In this document: positions 1 through 5,682 of the stretch, in pieces
How positions within the stretch are numbered: the stretch's first letter is position 1
How the letters are laid out: every line of letters begins with the position of its first letter
Assembly: GCA_040386355.1 (NCBI GenBank)
Contig: JAZKFP010000287.1
Location: forward strand, 1 to 5,754
From: JAZKFP01 sp040386355
GTDB lineage: Bacteria; Pseudomonadota; Gammaproteobacteria; Pseudomonadales; UBA6940
Direction of reading: 5' to 3'
Length of the DNA stretch: 5,754 bases
Notes under the pieces: generated by a model
What the model was told of the DNA's origin: nothing
What the model saw: only the letters and a program-made list of their open reading frames with translations
Databases searched by the model: none
Position numbers and translations under genes: made by a program

Positions 1-718
1 CGTCAAATTGTTTAGGTTGTTTCACCAGTTGCATCGCTGCGTTGTCGACATACATATGTGACAACTCAATCTCAGGATATTCTTTAGCAACATTTTCTAC
101 TACTTCACGCCATAATTGGCTAACTTCTAATACATTTGCTTTATCAATGGAACAAACTTTTTTACCAGAACGTTTTTGTGCAAATTGAAACGCAACATGT
201 GCAATGCGCTCAATTTCCATCTCACTATAACGGTCGGTATTAAATGCTTCTCGACTATTAGTTGAATTATTTTTGATTTGACCGCGCGGCTCACCAAAAT
301 AAATACCGCCCGTTAATTCTCGCACAATTAAAATATCCAAACCCGACACTAATTCCGGTTTTAATGATGAAGCATCTACTAAAGACGGGTACACCAAAGC
401 AGGACGCAAATTTGCAAACAACTCAAGCTGGGAGCGAATGGCTAATAATCCGCGTTCTGGCCGTTGGGTTGCGGGTAAACTATCCCACTTTGGACCACCA
501 ACTGCGCCCAATAAAATTGCATCCGCTGCGAGTGCTAACGCATTGCAGGATGAAGAATAAGGCTCTCCACATGCGTCAATCGATGCGCCGCCAATCTCTG
601 CAAATTCACATTCAATTTTTGCAGAATGATTTTGATTGAGTGTTTGAATGACGCGGTGCGCTGCATGAACCACTTCTGGTCCAATACCATCGCCTGGCAA
701 CATTAATACTTTAGCCAT
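1..718 (-). CDS. leuB: 3-isopropylmalate dehydrogenase LeuB, C-terminus cut by the window edge
   Basis: This enzyme catalyses the NAD-dependent oxidative decarboxylation of 3-isopropylmalate in cytosolic leucine synthesis. The first 239 codons are present, against about 355-365 in the family, and the frame is open from the ATG at 718-716 to position 1. Visible motifs are the N-terminal PGDGIGPEVV (residues 8-17), GAVGGPKWD (71-79), LLAIRSQLELFANLRPA (91-107) with the substrate-binding arginines R95 and R105, and RELTGGIYFGEPR (133-145) with R133 and catalytic Y140. DKANVLEVS (192-200) carries catalytic K193, and YVDNAAMQL (223-231) carries the metal-binding Asp D225. No frameshift or missing catalytic residue is seen. 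Only a weak AGG lies upstream of the ATG. The gene is last of the visible leuC-leuD-leuB series, 142 bp after leuD, and may have its own promoter. Identification is firm; only the missing end is unknown. Confidence 0.97.
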   Translation of the reverse strand, partial: MAKVLMLPGDGIGPEVVHAAHRVIQTLNQNHSAKIECEFAEIGGASIDACGEPYSSSCNALALAADAILLGAVGGPKWDSLPATQRPERGLLAIRSQLELFANLRPALVYPSLVDASSLKPELVSGLDILIVRELTGGIYFGEPRGQIKNNSTNSREAFNTDRYSEMEIERIAHVAFQFAQKRSGKKVCSIDKANVLEVSQLWREVVENVAKEYPEIELSHMYVDNAAMQLVKQPKQFD

Positions 719-748
719 GAACTTTTTAAAGCCTAAGAAAATAAAATA

Positions 749-778
749 ATTATAAAATAAACGCTTTTTATCGATTAA
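749..778 (-). promoter_or_regulatory. possible sigma70-type promoter for leuB
   Basis: On the minus strand a perfect -10 hexamer TATAAT (754-749) follows a poor -35-like TTAATC (778-773) with an 18-bp spacer, about 30 bp before the leuB start. The 142-bp leuD-leuB gap is very AT-rich, so a chance match is quite possible. No terminator hairpin was seen in this gap, so readthrough from leuD is equally plausible. Confidence 0.25.
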
Positions 779-860
779 TTCTAAGTAAATCCCATATAGT
801 ATACGAATACGATTGCCAAAATATCCGCCACGATTCCTAACTTAAATTGTGCTTACTGAT

Positions 861-1529
861 TCAGAGCGCCGTATTATCTACTGAAGAACTTGCTGAGAAC
901 AACCAAGGAAAACGTTGCTTATGTTTTTCCTCAAATTTTTCAATTGTGGTTGCTTCTTTAAGAGTTAATGCAATGTCGTCTAAACCTTCAAGCAAGCAAT
1001 GTTTTCTAAAAGGTTCAATTTCAAAAGTATGTACTTCACCATGCGCCTGATCGGTGATCGTTTGATTTTGAAGATCAACATGTAATTTCAATAGATCTTT
1101 TGAAGCGTATTCAAACCATTGATGAATTAATGGTTCTGGCATTGCAATCGGTAAAATACCGTTTTTAAAACAATTATTAAAAAATATATCGGCAAAACTT
1201 GGGCTTAAAATCACTCGAAATCCGTGATCTAACAATGCCCAAGGCGCATGTTCTCGACTAGAGCCGCAACCAAAATTACGACCTGTCATTAAAATCTGCG
1301 CATTTTTATAATGCGGCTGATTTAAAACAAACTTTGGATTTATCGGTCTTTTAGATGAATCTTGGCCGGGATAACCCTGATCTAAATAACGCCACTCATC
1401 AAATAAATTTGGACCAAAACCTTGGCGATGAATTGATTTTAAAAATTGCTTTGGAATAATTTGATCGGTATCAACATTCGCTCGATCCAACGGTACAACA
1501 ATTGATTCAATAGTGGTAAAAGCCTGCAT
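861..1529 (-). CDS. leuD: 3-isopropylmalate dehydratase small subunit LeuD
   Basis: LeuD is the small (swivel-domain) subunit of isopropylmalate isomerase. It pairs with LeuC to convert 2-isopropylmalate to 3-isopropylmalate through dehydration and rehydration. The 222-residue product shows the family signatures in order: VPLDRANVDTDQIIPKQFL (residues 12-30), the substrate-loop motif GRNFGCGSSREHAPWAL (83-99), FRVILSPSFADIFFNNCFKNGILPI (104-128) and FRKHCLLEGLDDIALTL (174-190). It is about 20 residues longer than the enteric protein; part of the surplus is a Ser-rich C-terminal tail after residue 200 with no recognisable motif. The ATG at 1529 is preceded by an A-rich AAGAG at good spacing. 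It lies 383 bp downstream of leuC, unusually far for two subunits of one enzyme, and the gap is full of repeats. The reading frame is intact. Confidence 0.97.
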   Translation of the reverse strand: MQAFTTIESIVVPLDRANVDTDQIIPKQFLKSIHRQGFGPNLFDEWRYLDQGYPGQDSSKRPINPKFVLNQPHYKNAQILMTGRNFGCGSSREHAPWALLDHGFRVILSPSFADIFFNNCFKNGILPIAMPEPLIHQWFEYASKDLLKLHVDLQNQTITDQAHGEVHTFEIEPFRKHCLLEGLDDIALTLKEATTIEKFEEKHKQRFPWLFSASSSVDNTAL

Positions 1530-1552
1530 AAATACTCTTTTTTCTAAATTAA

Positions 1553-1582
1553 ATATTAATAATATTCTTTACTCGATGTCAT
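1553..1582 (-). promoter_or_regulatory. possible promoter for leuD
   Basis: On the minus strand an ATGACA (1582-1577, five of six bases of TTGACA) is followed after 18 bp by TAATAT (1558-1553, four of six bases of TATAAT), about 24 bp before the leuD start. It lies downstream of the repeats in the leuC-leuD gap, so it could supply leuD and leuB independently of leuC. This is inferred from hexamer resemblance only, in AT-rich sequence. Confidence 0.3.
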
Positions 1583-1620
1583 TTGTTTTTAGGATTTAAC
1601 ACGCAAACATTATCATCCCC

Positions 1621-1648
1621 GGAGTCAACTGCTTACACAGTTGACTCC
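1621..1648 (-). repeat. perfect 11-bp stem-loop next to the dRS3-like repeat
   Basis: The arms 1621-1631 (GGAGTCAACTG) and 1638-1648 are exact reverse complements around a 6-base loop. The right arm shares positions 1643-1648 with the neighbouring dRS3-like hairpin (1643-1664), so the two hairpins cannot form in the same molecule. No T-run follows on either strand, so it does not look like an intrinsic terminator. It is probably part of the repeat composite in this gap. Confidence 0.6.
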
Positions 1649-1720
1649 CGCGAAGGCGGGAGTCCAGGTAAGATGAAATATCAGAGAATCCGTTACCTAG
1701 ATTCCCGCCTTCGCGGGAAT
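1644..1720. repeat. inverted pair of dRS3-like palindromic repeats
   Basis: Two copies of a short palindromic repeat face each other: 1644-1671 and the reverse complement of 1693-1720 match at 25 of 28 bases, separated by 21 bp. Each copy is itself a hairpin with a CCCGC-GAAG-GCGGG core: a 9-bp stem at 1643-1651/1656-1664 and an 8-bp stem at 1701-1708/1713-1720. The right copy fits ATTCCC-N8-GGGAAT, the form of Neisseria dRS3 repeats, which are multicopy elements used as insertion targets by filamentous prophages. Very similar repeats are scattered through other proteobacterial genomes. Translating the right copy gives the VIPAKAGI peptide often seen in spurious gene calls. In the leu transcript the pair could fold into one long stem. 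Confidence 0.8.
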
Positions 1721-1734
1721 GACGCCAACTGGTC

Positions 1735-1750
1735 TTAATGCATGCATTAA
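1735..1750. repeat. perfect 16-bp palindrome
   Basis: TTAATGCATGCATTAA is its own reverse complement over all 16 bases. It sits between the dRS3-like pair and the branched element in the leuC-leuD gap. It could be a dimeric-protein binding site or part of a composite repeat, and nothing nearby decides between these. Confidence 0.5.
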
Positions 1751-1793
1751 TGTTTTATGAAAAATTATTTTAATGCCCGTAATAATGCCAAAT

Positions 1794-1921
1794 GCAGAAT
1801 GAGTTTCCAGTAGGCGAAGTGTGAGTGAGGCCGCGGAGCATACTGAAAAGTATGCTAAACCTTTTTGATTAAAAAGGTTTAGAGCGAACGAACACTTCAA
1901 CAACCTGGAAACTCATTCTGC
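1794..1921. repeat. 128-bp branched palindromic element at the leuC 3' end
   Basis: Perfect 17-bp terminal inverted repeats (1794-1810 and 1905-1921) close the element. After a small internal loop a second 7-bp helix pairs 1816-1822 with 1892-1898. Inside lie two adjacent hairpins: 1837-1844/1849-1856 (8 bp, GAAA loop on the plus strand) and 1855-1866/1871-1882 (12 bp, GATT loop), which overlap by two bases. The whole can fold like a cloverleaf as RNA or single-stranded DNA. The right arm contains the leuC stop codon and its last two sense codons. No target-site duplication is evident at the ends, and there is no T-run to suggest a simple terminator. It is probably a dispersed, non-coding repeat, possibly one that stabilises or processes the leuC mRNA end; I do not recognise a named family. 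Confidence 0.75.
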
Positions 1922-3358
1922 GGAAGGCACCCTTACATCAATGAAGTGGCCGTGCATGGCTGCTGCTGCCGCCATCGCCGGACTCACCAAGTGCGTTCGT
2001 CCACCAAAACCTTGTCGGCCTTCAAAATTGCGATTGGAAGTCGACGCGCAATATTCTCCTGGCTGCAATTGATCGGGATTCATTCCTAAACACATTGAGC
2101 ATCCTGGTTCGCGCCATTCAAATCCAGCCTCAATAAAAACTTTATCCAAACCTTCTTTTTCCGCTTGGATTTTTACTAAGCCTGAACCGGGAACTACCAT
2201 TGCTTGTTTTAAAGTGCTCGCAACTTTTTTACCCTGCTGTAAAAAGCGCTCAACTACTTGCGCTGCGGCACGTAAATCTTCGATACGTGAATTAGTACAA
2301 GATCCAATAAAAATTCGATCAAGTTTTATTTCAGAAATAGCCGAACCCGGTTTTAACCCCATATATTGATAAGCGCGTTGCATGCCTTCACGTTTTACAG
2401 GATCGGTTTCGGCATCTAATAACGGTAGAGCTTCGTTTACTCCAATTACCATTTCTGGCGAAGTACCCCAACTCACTTGCGGGCCAATGTCTTTTGCATT
2501 GAAAACATATTCGGTGTCGAACACGGCTTCTTTATCCGAGGTTAATGTTTTCCAATATTGCACAGCTAAATCCCAATCCTGATCACGCGGTGCAAACGGA
2601 CGACCTTTAAAAAATTCAACGGTTTTCTCATCCACAGCCACCATGCCACACCGTGCACCGGCTTCGATTGCCATATTGCAAATTGTCATTCGACCTTCAA
2701 TTGATAAATGACGAATGGCTTCACCGGTGAATTCAATTGCATGGCCAGTTCCACCTGCGGTTCCAATATGTCGGATCACATATAAAATTAAATCTTTTGC
2801 AGTAACGCCCGACTCTAATACGCCGTTGATTTGAATCCGCATATTTTTTAATTTTTTCTGCCACAAACATTGTGTTGCTAAAACATGTTCAACTTCAGAG
2901 GTACCAATGCCTTGTGCTAATGCGCCGAATGCGCCGTGCGTAGAAGTATGAGAATCACCACAGACTACAGTCATACCTGGCAAGGTTGCGCCCTGCTCTG
3001 GACCAACAACATGCACAATACCTTGACGTTTATCTGTTAAATCAAATTCACGAATTCCAAAAATTTCACAATTATCATGCAGCGTTTGTACTTGAATACG
3101 CGAGGTTTCGTCTTTAATTGCTACTTTTAAGCGATTTGGAGAAGTGGGAACATTGTGATCCGGCGTTGCAAGATTTGCTGCAATTCGCCAAGGTTTACGC
3201 TGAGCCATACGCAACCCTTCAAAGGCTTGCGGTGAAGTCACTTCATGCAGTAATTGGCGGTCAATATAAATAAGGTCCACCCCATCTTCACGGGAGGCAA
3301 CTATATGATCGTGCCATAACTTGTCATATAAAGTGCTAGGACCAAACGACTCCGACAC
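1913..3358 (-). CDS. leuC: 3-isopropylmalate dehydratase large subunit LeuC
   Basis: LeuC is the [4Fe-4S] aconitase-type subunit of isopropylmalate isomerase and acts with LeuD in the cytosol. The 481-residue product is slightly longer than the usual 465-475. Signatures in order are TLYDKLWHDHIV (residues 9-20), PDHNVPTS (66-73), CGDSHTSTHGAFGALAQGIG (133-152), the first cluster cysteine in FIGSCTNSRIEDLR (C354), the other two in GCSMCLGMN (C420, C423), and STSNRNFEGRQG followed by THLVSPAMAAAAA near the end. All three cluster ligands are present. The start is a GTG at 3358-3356, chosen because AGGAG (3370-3366) precedes it by exactly 7 bp. The final codons and stop lie in the arm of the 1794-1921 repeat. 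The gene is first of the cluster and its leader carries an attenuator-like terminator and antiterminator pair. Confidence 0.98.
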   Translation of the reverse strand: MSESFGPSTLYDKLWHDHIVASREDGVDLIYIDRQLLHEVTSPQAFEGLRMAQRKPWRIAANLATPDHNVPTSPNRLKVAIKDETSRIQVQTLHDNCEIFGIREFDLTDKRQGIVHVVGPEQGATLPGMTVVCGDSHTSTHGAFGALAQGIGTSEVEHVLATQCLWQKKLKNMRIQINGVLESGVTAKDLILYVIRHIGTAGGTGHAIEFTGEAIRHLSIEGRMTICNMAIEAGARCGMVAVDEKTVEFFKGRPFAPRDQDWDLAVQYWKTLTSDKEAVFDTEYVFNAKDIGPQVSWGTSPEMVIGVNEALPLLDAETDPVKREGMQRAYQYMGLKPGSAISEIKLDRIFIGSCTNSRIEDLRAAAQVVERFLQQGKKVASTLKQAMVVPGSGLVKIQAEKEGLDKVFIEAGFEWREPGCSMCLGMNPDQLQPGEYCASTSNRNFEGRQGFGGRTHLVSPAMAAAAAMHGHFIDVRVPSAE

Positions 3359-3365
3359 AAGTACT

Positions 3366-3370
3366 CTCCT
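3366..3370 (-). promoter_or_regulatory. ribosome binding site fixing the GTG start of leuC
   Basis: AGGAG on the minus strand lies 7 bp before GTG (3358-3356). It is the best Shine-Dalgarno match in the window and supports the non-ATG start. Confidence 0.8.
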
Positions 3371-3380
3371 ACTGTAAAAC

Positions 3381-3400
3381 TCTAAGAAACCATTCTTAGA
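3381..3400 (-). promoter_or_regulatory. stem-loop just upstream of the leuC ribosome binding site
   Basis: The arms TCTAAGAA and TTCTTAGA form a perfect 8-bp stem with a 4-base loop, ending 10 bp from the AGGAG of leuC. A competing 7-bp pairing exists between 3384-3390 and 3405-3411. The hairpin lies between the terminator-like structure at 3426-3453 and the start codon, so it would be present only in read-through transcripts. A role in translation or mRNA stability is inference. Confidence 0.4.
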
Positions 3401-3425
3401 AATAGTTTCTTAATCTCAAATAAAA

Positions 3426-3453
3426 AGGCCACTGAAATATTTTTCGGCGGCCT
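3426..3453 (-). terminator. intrinsic terminator in the leuC leader, probable attenuator
   Basis: Read on the minus strand, AGGCCGCCGAAA (3453-3442) pairs with TTTCAGTGGCCT (3437-3426) as a 12-position stem with one G-U pair, one mismatch and a 4-base loop. It is followed at once by TTTTTATTT. This is a canonical rho-independent terminator reading toward leuC, 68 bp before its start codon. The only upstream gene (the peptidase) is divergent, so no upstream gene on this strand in the window needs ending here. The natural reading is premature termination of the leuC transcript, that is attenuation. Confidence 0.75.
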
Positions 3454-3493
3454 ATTCTGCACAGGGTTGGTGGGGAAATCTATAGGCACGCCG
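3445..3493 (-). promoter_or_regulatory. antiterminator helix competing with the leuC leader terminator
   Basis: On the minus strand CGGCGTGCCTA (3493-3483) can pair with TAGGCCGCCG (3454-3445) to give 10 base pairs with a single bulged T, around a 28-base loop. The second segment is also the 5' arm of the terminator at 3426-3453, so the two structures exclude each other. That is the region 2:3 versus 3:4 arrangement of classical amino-acid operon attenuators. Two short frames cross it. One is ATG 3521 to TAG 3480 (13 codons, MLHIQFNYTTACL), whose stop directly follows region 2. The other is ATG 3568 to TAG 3452 (38 codons, beginning MLLN). Neither is strikingly leucine-rich nor has a clear ribosome site, so the signal sensed is unknown. 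Confidence 0.55.
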
Positions 3494-3557
3494 TAGTGTA
3501 ATTAAATTGGATATGCAACATTGAGAAAAGCCAATCATTTTTGCATTGGTCTTTGGA

Positions 3558-3585
3558 TTGAGTAGCATAAGGAAAATGTTATACT
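3558..3585 (+). promoter_or_regulatory. probable sigma70 promoter of the M28 peptidase gene
   Basis: TTGAGT (3558-3563) and TATACT (3580-3585) are separated by 16 bp and lie about 50 bp before the peptidase start. This implies a leader of roughly 40-45 bases. The leuC promoter must lie in the same short divergent region; TATAAC (3583-3578) and TTTAAT (3506-3501) on the minus strand are possible -10 boxes for it, but neither has a good -35. Confidence 0.45.
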
Positions 3586-3635
3586 GCGGCACTCAGAACT
3601 GCTCAGTAAACTAACATAAGTTAAAGAGAATTTTA

Positions 3636-4961
3636 ATGTATCTTACAACTAGTTTTAATCATGTTAGCAAAGCGATGGCTACGGTTGTTTTAATATCCAA
3701 TGCGCGTGTTGAGGCAAAATCTTCCCCCTTATTTAATGTCATTCCAACGAACTCATCAAGTCCGATAGTACCTCTCTCTACTCAGTTAAATGCTCACTCT
3801 TGTAGAAAAATTAGTAACCAGATAGGTCGTATTATTAAGAACTTCAATATCAAATGTGCTAACCCTCAAACTAAAAAGTGTGAGAAATTAATTGATAGGT
3901 TACACGATACCATTCATTTGAATGATGCAAACTGCGCTCAACCTGCTGATGAATCAAAACACGTCTTACCACATATTTCTGCTACAAGCCTTAAAGCGCA
4001 TCTTGCGTTTATTGCCTCAGATGCATTGCAAGGTCGCAAAATTGAAACCCCAGGCATTGAACTGGCTGCCGACTATATTGCTGCAGAATTTCGCAGCGCT
4101 GGGCTAAAACCATTAGGAGTTAACAAAAGTTATTTTCAAAATACAACGTTTGCTCGTAACTTTTACTCAGAGGGAAAATTAAAATCACGAAATGTATTAG
4201 GGCTTTTGCCAGGGTCAGATTTAGCAGAAACATATGTGATTGTTAGTGCGCATTATGATCATCTTGGAATCATTGAAAATAGTGATTCACATACCTCAAA
4301 TAAAAATGAAGGGGGTGATCAAATTTTTAATGGAGCAAATGACAATGGTAGTGGTACGGTTGCTTTACTCCAACTCGCCTCTTCATTATCAAATTTAAAA
4401 GAACCACCACGACGTAGCATTATTTTTGCCGCTTTTACGGGTGAAGAAAATGGTTTAGGTGGGTCAGGATATTATGAGGATCATCCTCTAGTGCCACTTA
4501 ACAAAACGGTAGCAGTCCTTAATATAGAGCAAATTGGACGCACTGACGATGTTGAAGATGGTCTTCAAATCAAGAGAGCGACTCTTACAGGGTTTGATTA
4601 CTCTGAGTTAGGGACAATAATGCAAGCAGCAGGAAATGAAACGGGTGTTACTGTATATAAACATCCTACAAAAAGTGATGAGTATTTTTCTTCAAGTGAT
4701 AATAAATATTTTGCTTATCATGCAATACCATCTCATACCATTGCGGTTACTTTTGAGTTTTCGGACTATCATGGCATCGGTGATAGTTGGGAAAAGATTG
4801 ACTATTACAATATGGAGCATATCGTACAAACCATTGGGCGGGGTTTATTGCATATTGCTAATAATGCTTCCGTTCCTCAATGGAATTCTACTAGCCCTAA
4901 AGCACAGTATTATGTGGAATTTGCAAAAAAATATCACCCTCAACTTTTCAATAACTTTTGA
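3636..4961 (+). CDS. probable exported M28-family zinc peptidase with a four-cysteine N-terminal module
   Basis: The catalytic part (about residues 116-410) is a peptidase family M28 domain, as in zinc aminopeptidases that release N-terminal residues from peptides. LAFIASDALQGRKIETPG (123-140) is the usual lead-in. Metal and catalytic residues are visible as H206 (SAHYDHLG), D236 (GANDNGSG), E270/E271 (TGEENGLGGS), E298 in NIEQIGR where Asp is commoner, and H379 (DYHGIGDSWEKID). The N-terminus has a short hydrophobic stretch (13-21) and a V-x-A motif at 25-27, so a Sec signal peptide is plausible but weak. Residues 56-100 hold the only four cysteines of the protein in a symmetric CX17C-X7-CX17C pattern. 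No PA insert is obvious. The ATG at 3636 has an AAAGAG about 7 bp upstream. It is divergent from leuC, with no evident functional link. The exact substrate cannot be told. Confidence 0.9.
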   Translation: MYLTTSFNHVSKAMATVVLISNARVEAKSSPLFNVIPTNSSSPIVPLSTQLNAHSCRKISNQIGRIIKNFNIKCANPQTKKCEKLIDRLHDTIHLNDANCAQPADESKHVLPHISATSLKAHLAFIASDALQGRKIETPGIELAADYIAAEFRSAGLKPLGVNKSYFQNTTFARNFYSEGKLKSRNVLGLLPGSDLAETYVIVSAHYDHLGIIENSDSHTSNKNEGGDQIFNGANDNGSGTVALLQLASSLSNLKEPPRRSIIFAAFTGEENGLGGSGYYEDHPLVPLNKTVAVLNIEQIGRTDDVEDGLQIKRATLTGFDYSELGTIMQAAGNETGVTVYKHPTKSDEYFSSSDNKYFAYHAIPSHTIAVTFEFSDYHGIGDSWEKIDYYNMEHIVQTIGRGLLHIANNASVPQWNSTSPKAQYYVEFAKKYHPQLFNNF

Positions 4962-5040
4962 CTTTGGGCGATTTTTCAAAAAATTGTTAAGTAGTGAAGA
5001 GTTAATACATTTTTGAAAAAATGCTATTTTTGCAAAGAAA

Positions 5041-5067
5041 ATCGGGTGATAAAATTTTTCACCCGAT
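5041..5067 (-). terminator. hairpin terminator of the phasin gene
   Basis: Perfect 9-bp arms ATCGGGTGA and TCACCCGAT flank a 9-base AT loop. On the minus strand the stem is followed by TTTTCTTT, which fits termination of the phasin gene 27 bp after its stop codon. On the plus strand the following bases are not T-rich, so it would stop the convergent peptidase transcript only weakly, although no other terminator for that gene is visible in the 133-bp gap. Confidence 0.75.
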
Positions 5068-5094
5068 GATGTATTAAAGATTTAAAATACGTTT

Positions 5095-5682
5095 CTACTT
5101 GGTTTTACTTTCCGTTTTACCTTCTAAACTTTCTTCCAGTTTCTTAATCCGCTTTTTCAACTGAGTTACTTCAGTCTGAGTAGGAATTTTTAAACGCTGA
5201 AGGACATTTGCTACTTGTTCATCAAAATTTTTCTCTAACTTGCCAAATGAATCGTTAGCAAAGCCTTTTACTTCATCGACTTTATCTTTAGCCGCGCCAC
5301 GCACTTGATCCTTAACTTGGGCAAATTGTTTTTCCCAATGATCTTTGGACATTAAATCCATGCGAGTTCCATCTTTCACTAAGGCTTGAAACCAACTTTT
5401 GCCTTCTACTTCTGCTTTTTCCACTGCACCTAAACCCGCAAGCCAAATCTCTCGAGCCGAGGCTTTAATTTTTGCTTTAAACGCACTTGCATTTGAAGAT
5501 AACGCACTTTCTTTTGACGATTTACTCATAGCTGTCACCGATTTTTTAGCAGAAGTTTTTGAATTAGGTTTGGACTTAGTTTCTGTTTTTTTTCTTATTG
5601 GCTTGGTTGTAGCCGAGCCCTTTGAATCATTTGTTGATTTATTGGTAGTTAACGTCCCTCCACCACCCGTTTTCATCCCCAT
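5095..5682 (-). CDS. phasin, polyhydroxyalkanoate granule-associated protein (PhaI/PhaF type)
   Basis: Phasins coat intracellular polyhydroxyalkanoate granules and control their number and size. From the chosen start the product is 195 residues. Residues about 5-68 are a low-complexity Lys/Ser/Thr-rich, strongly basic segment. The phasin core follows with IWLAGLGAVEKAEVEG and SWFQALVKDG (79-105), then a long amphipathic helical stretch. It ends in IPTQTEVTQLKKRIKKLEES, a short coiled coil typical of the family C-terminus. The frame is open upstream to an ATG at 5733 (212 residues). ATG 5682 is preferred because AGGGG (5694-5690) lies 7 bp before it, ATG 5733 has no ribosome site, and a possible -10 TAATCT (5743-5738) abuts it. 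ATG 5676 is a further alternative. In PhaF the basic tail is C-terminal, so the order is reversed here. Granule role is inferred from family; no PHA synthase is in view. Confidence 0.85.
   Translation of the reverse strand: MGMKTGGGGTLTTNKSTNDSKGSATTKPIRKKTETKSKPNSKTSAKKSVTAMSKSSKESALSSNASAFKAKIKASAREIWLAGLGAVEKAEVEGKSWFQALVKDGTRMDLMSKDHWEKQFAQVKDQVRGAAKDKVDEVKGFANDSFGKLEKNFDEQVANVLQRLKIPTQTEVTQLKKRIKKLEESLEGKTESKTK

Noticed and set aside
364..1050. Plus-strand frames at 364-639 and 847-1050
   Set aside because: They lie antisense within leuB and leuD, whose own frames carry complete family motifs. The products resemble nothing known to me.
1697..1903. Minus-strand frame of 68 codons in the leuC-leuD gap
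   Set aside because: It starts at a TTG, runs through the branched repeat, the 16-bp palindrome and the right dRS3-like copy, and ends in the VIPAKAGI peptide that is the known translation artefact of that repeat. No ribosome site.
2382..2582. Plus-strand frame of 66 codons
   Set aside because: It is antisense to the conserved middle of leuC and has no supporting signal.
4518..4541. Glu (E298) in place of the usual Asp metal ligand of M28 peptidases
   Set aside because: Asp to Glu is conservative, and to my knowledge NIEMIG-like versions occur in the family, so this is not evidence of an inactive enzyme.
3922..5016. Plus-strand frames at 3922-4107 and 4636-5016
   Set aside because: Both overlap the peptidase gene in another frame, while the M28 motifs run unbroken in the main frame. 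No sign of a frameshift in that gene.
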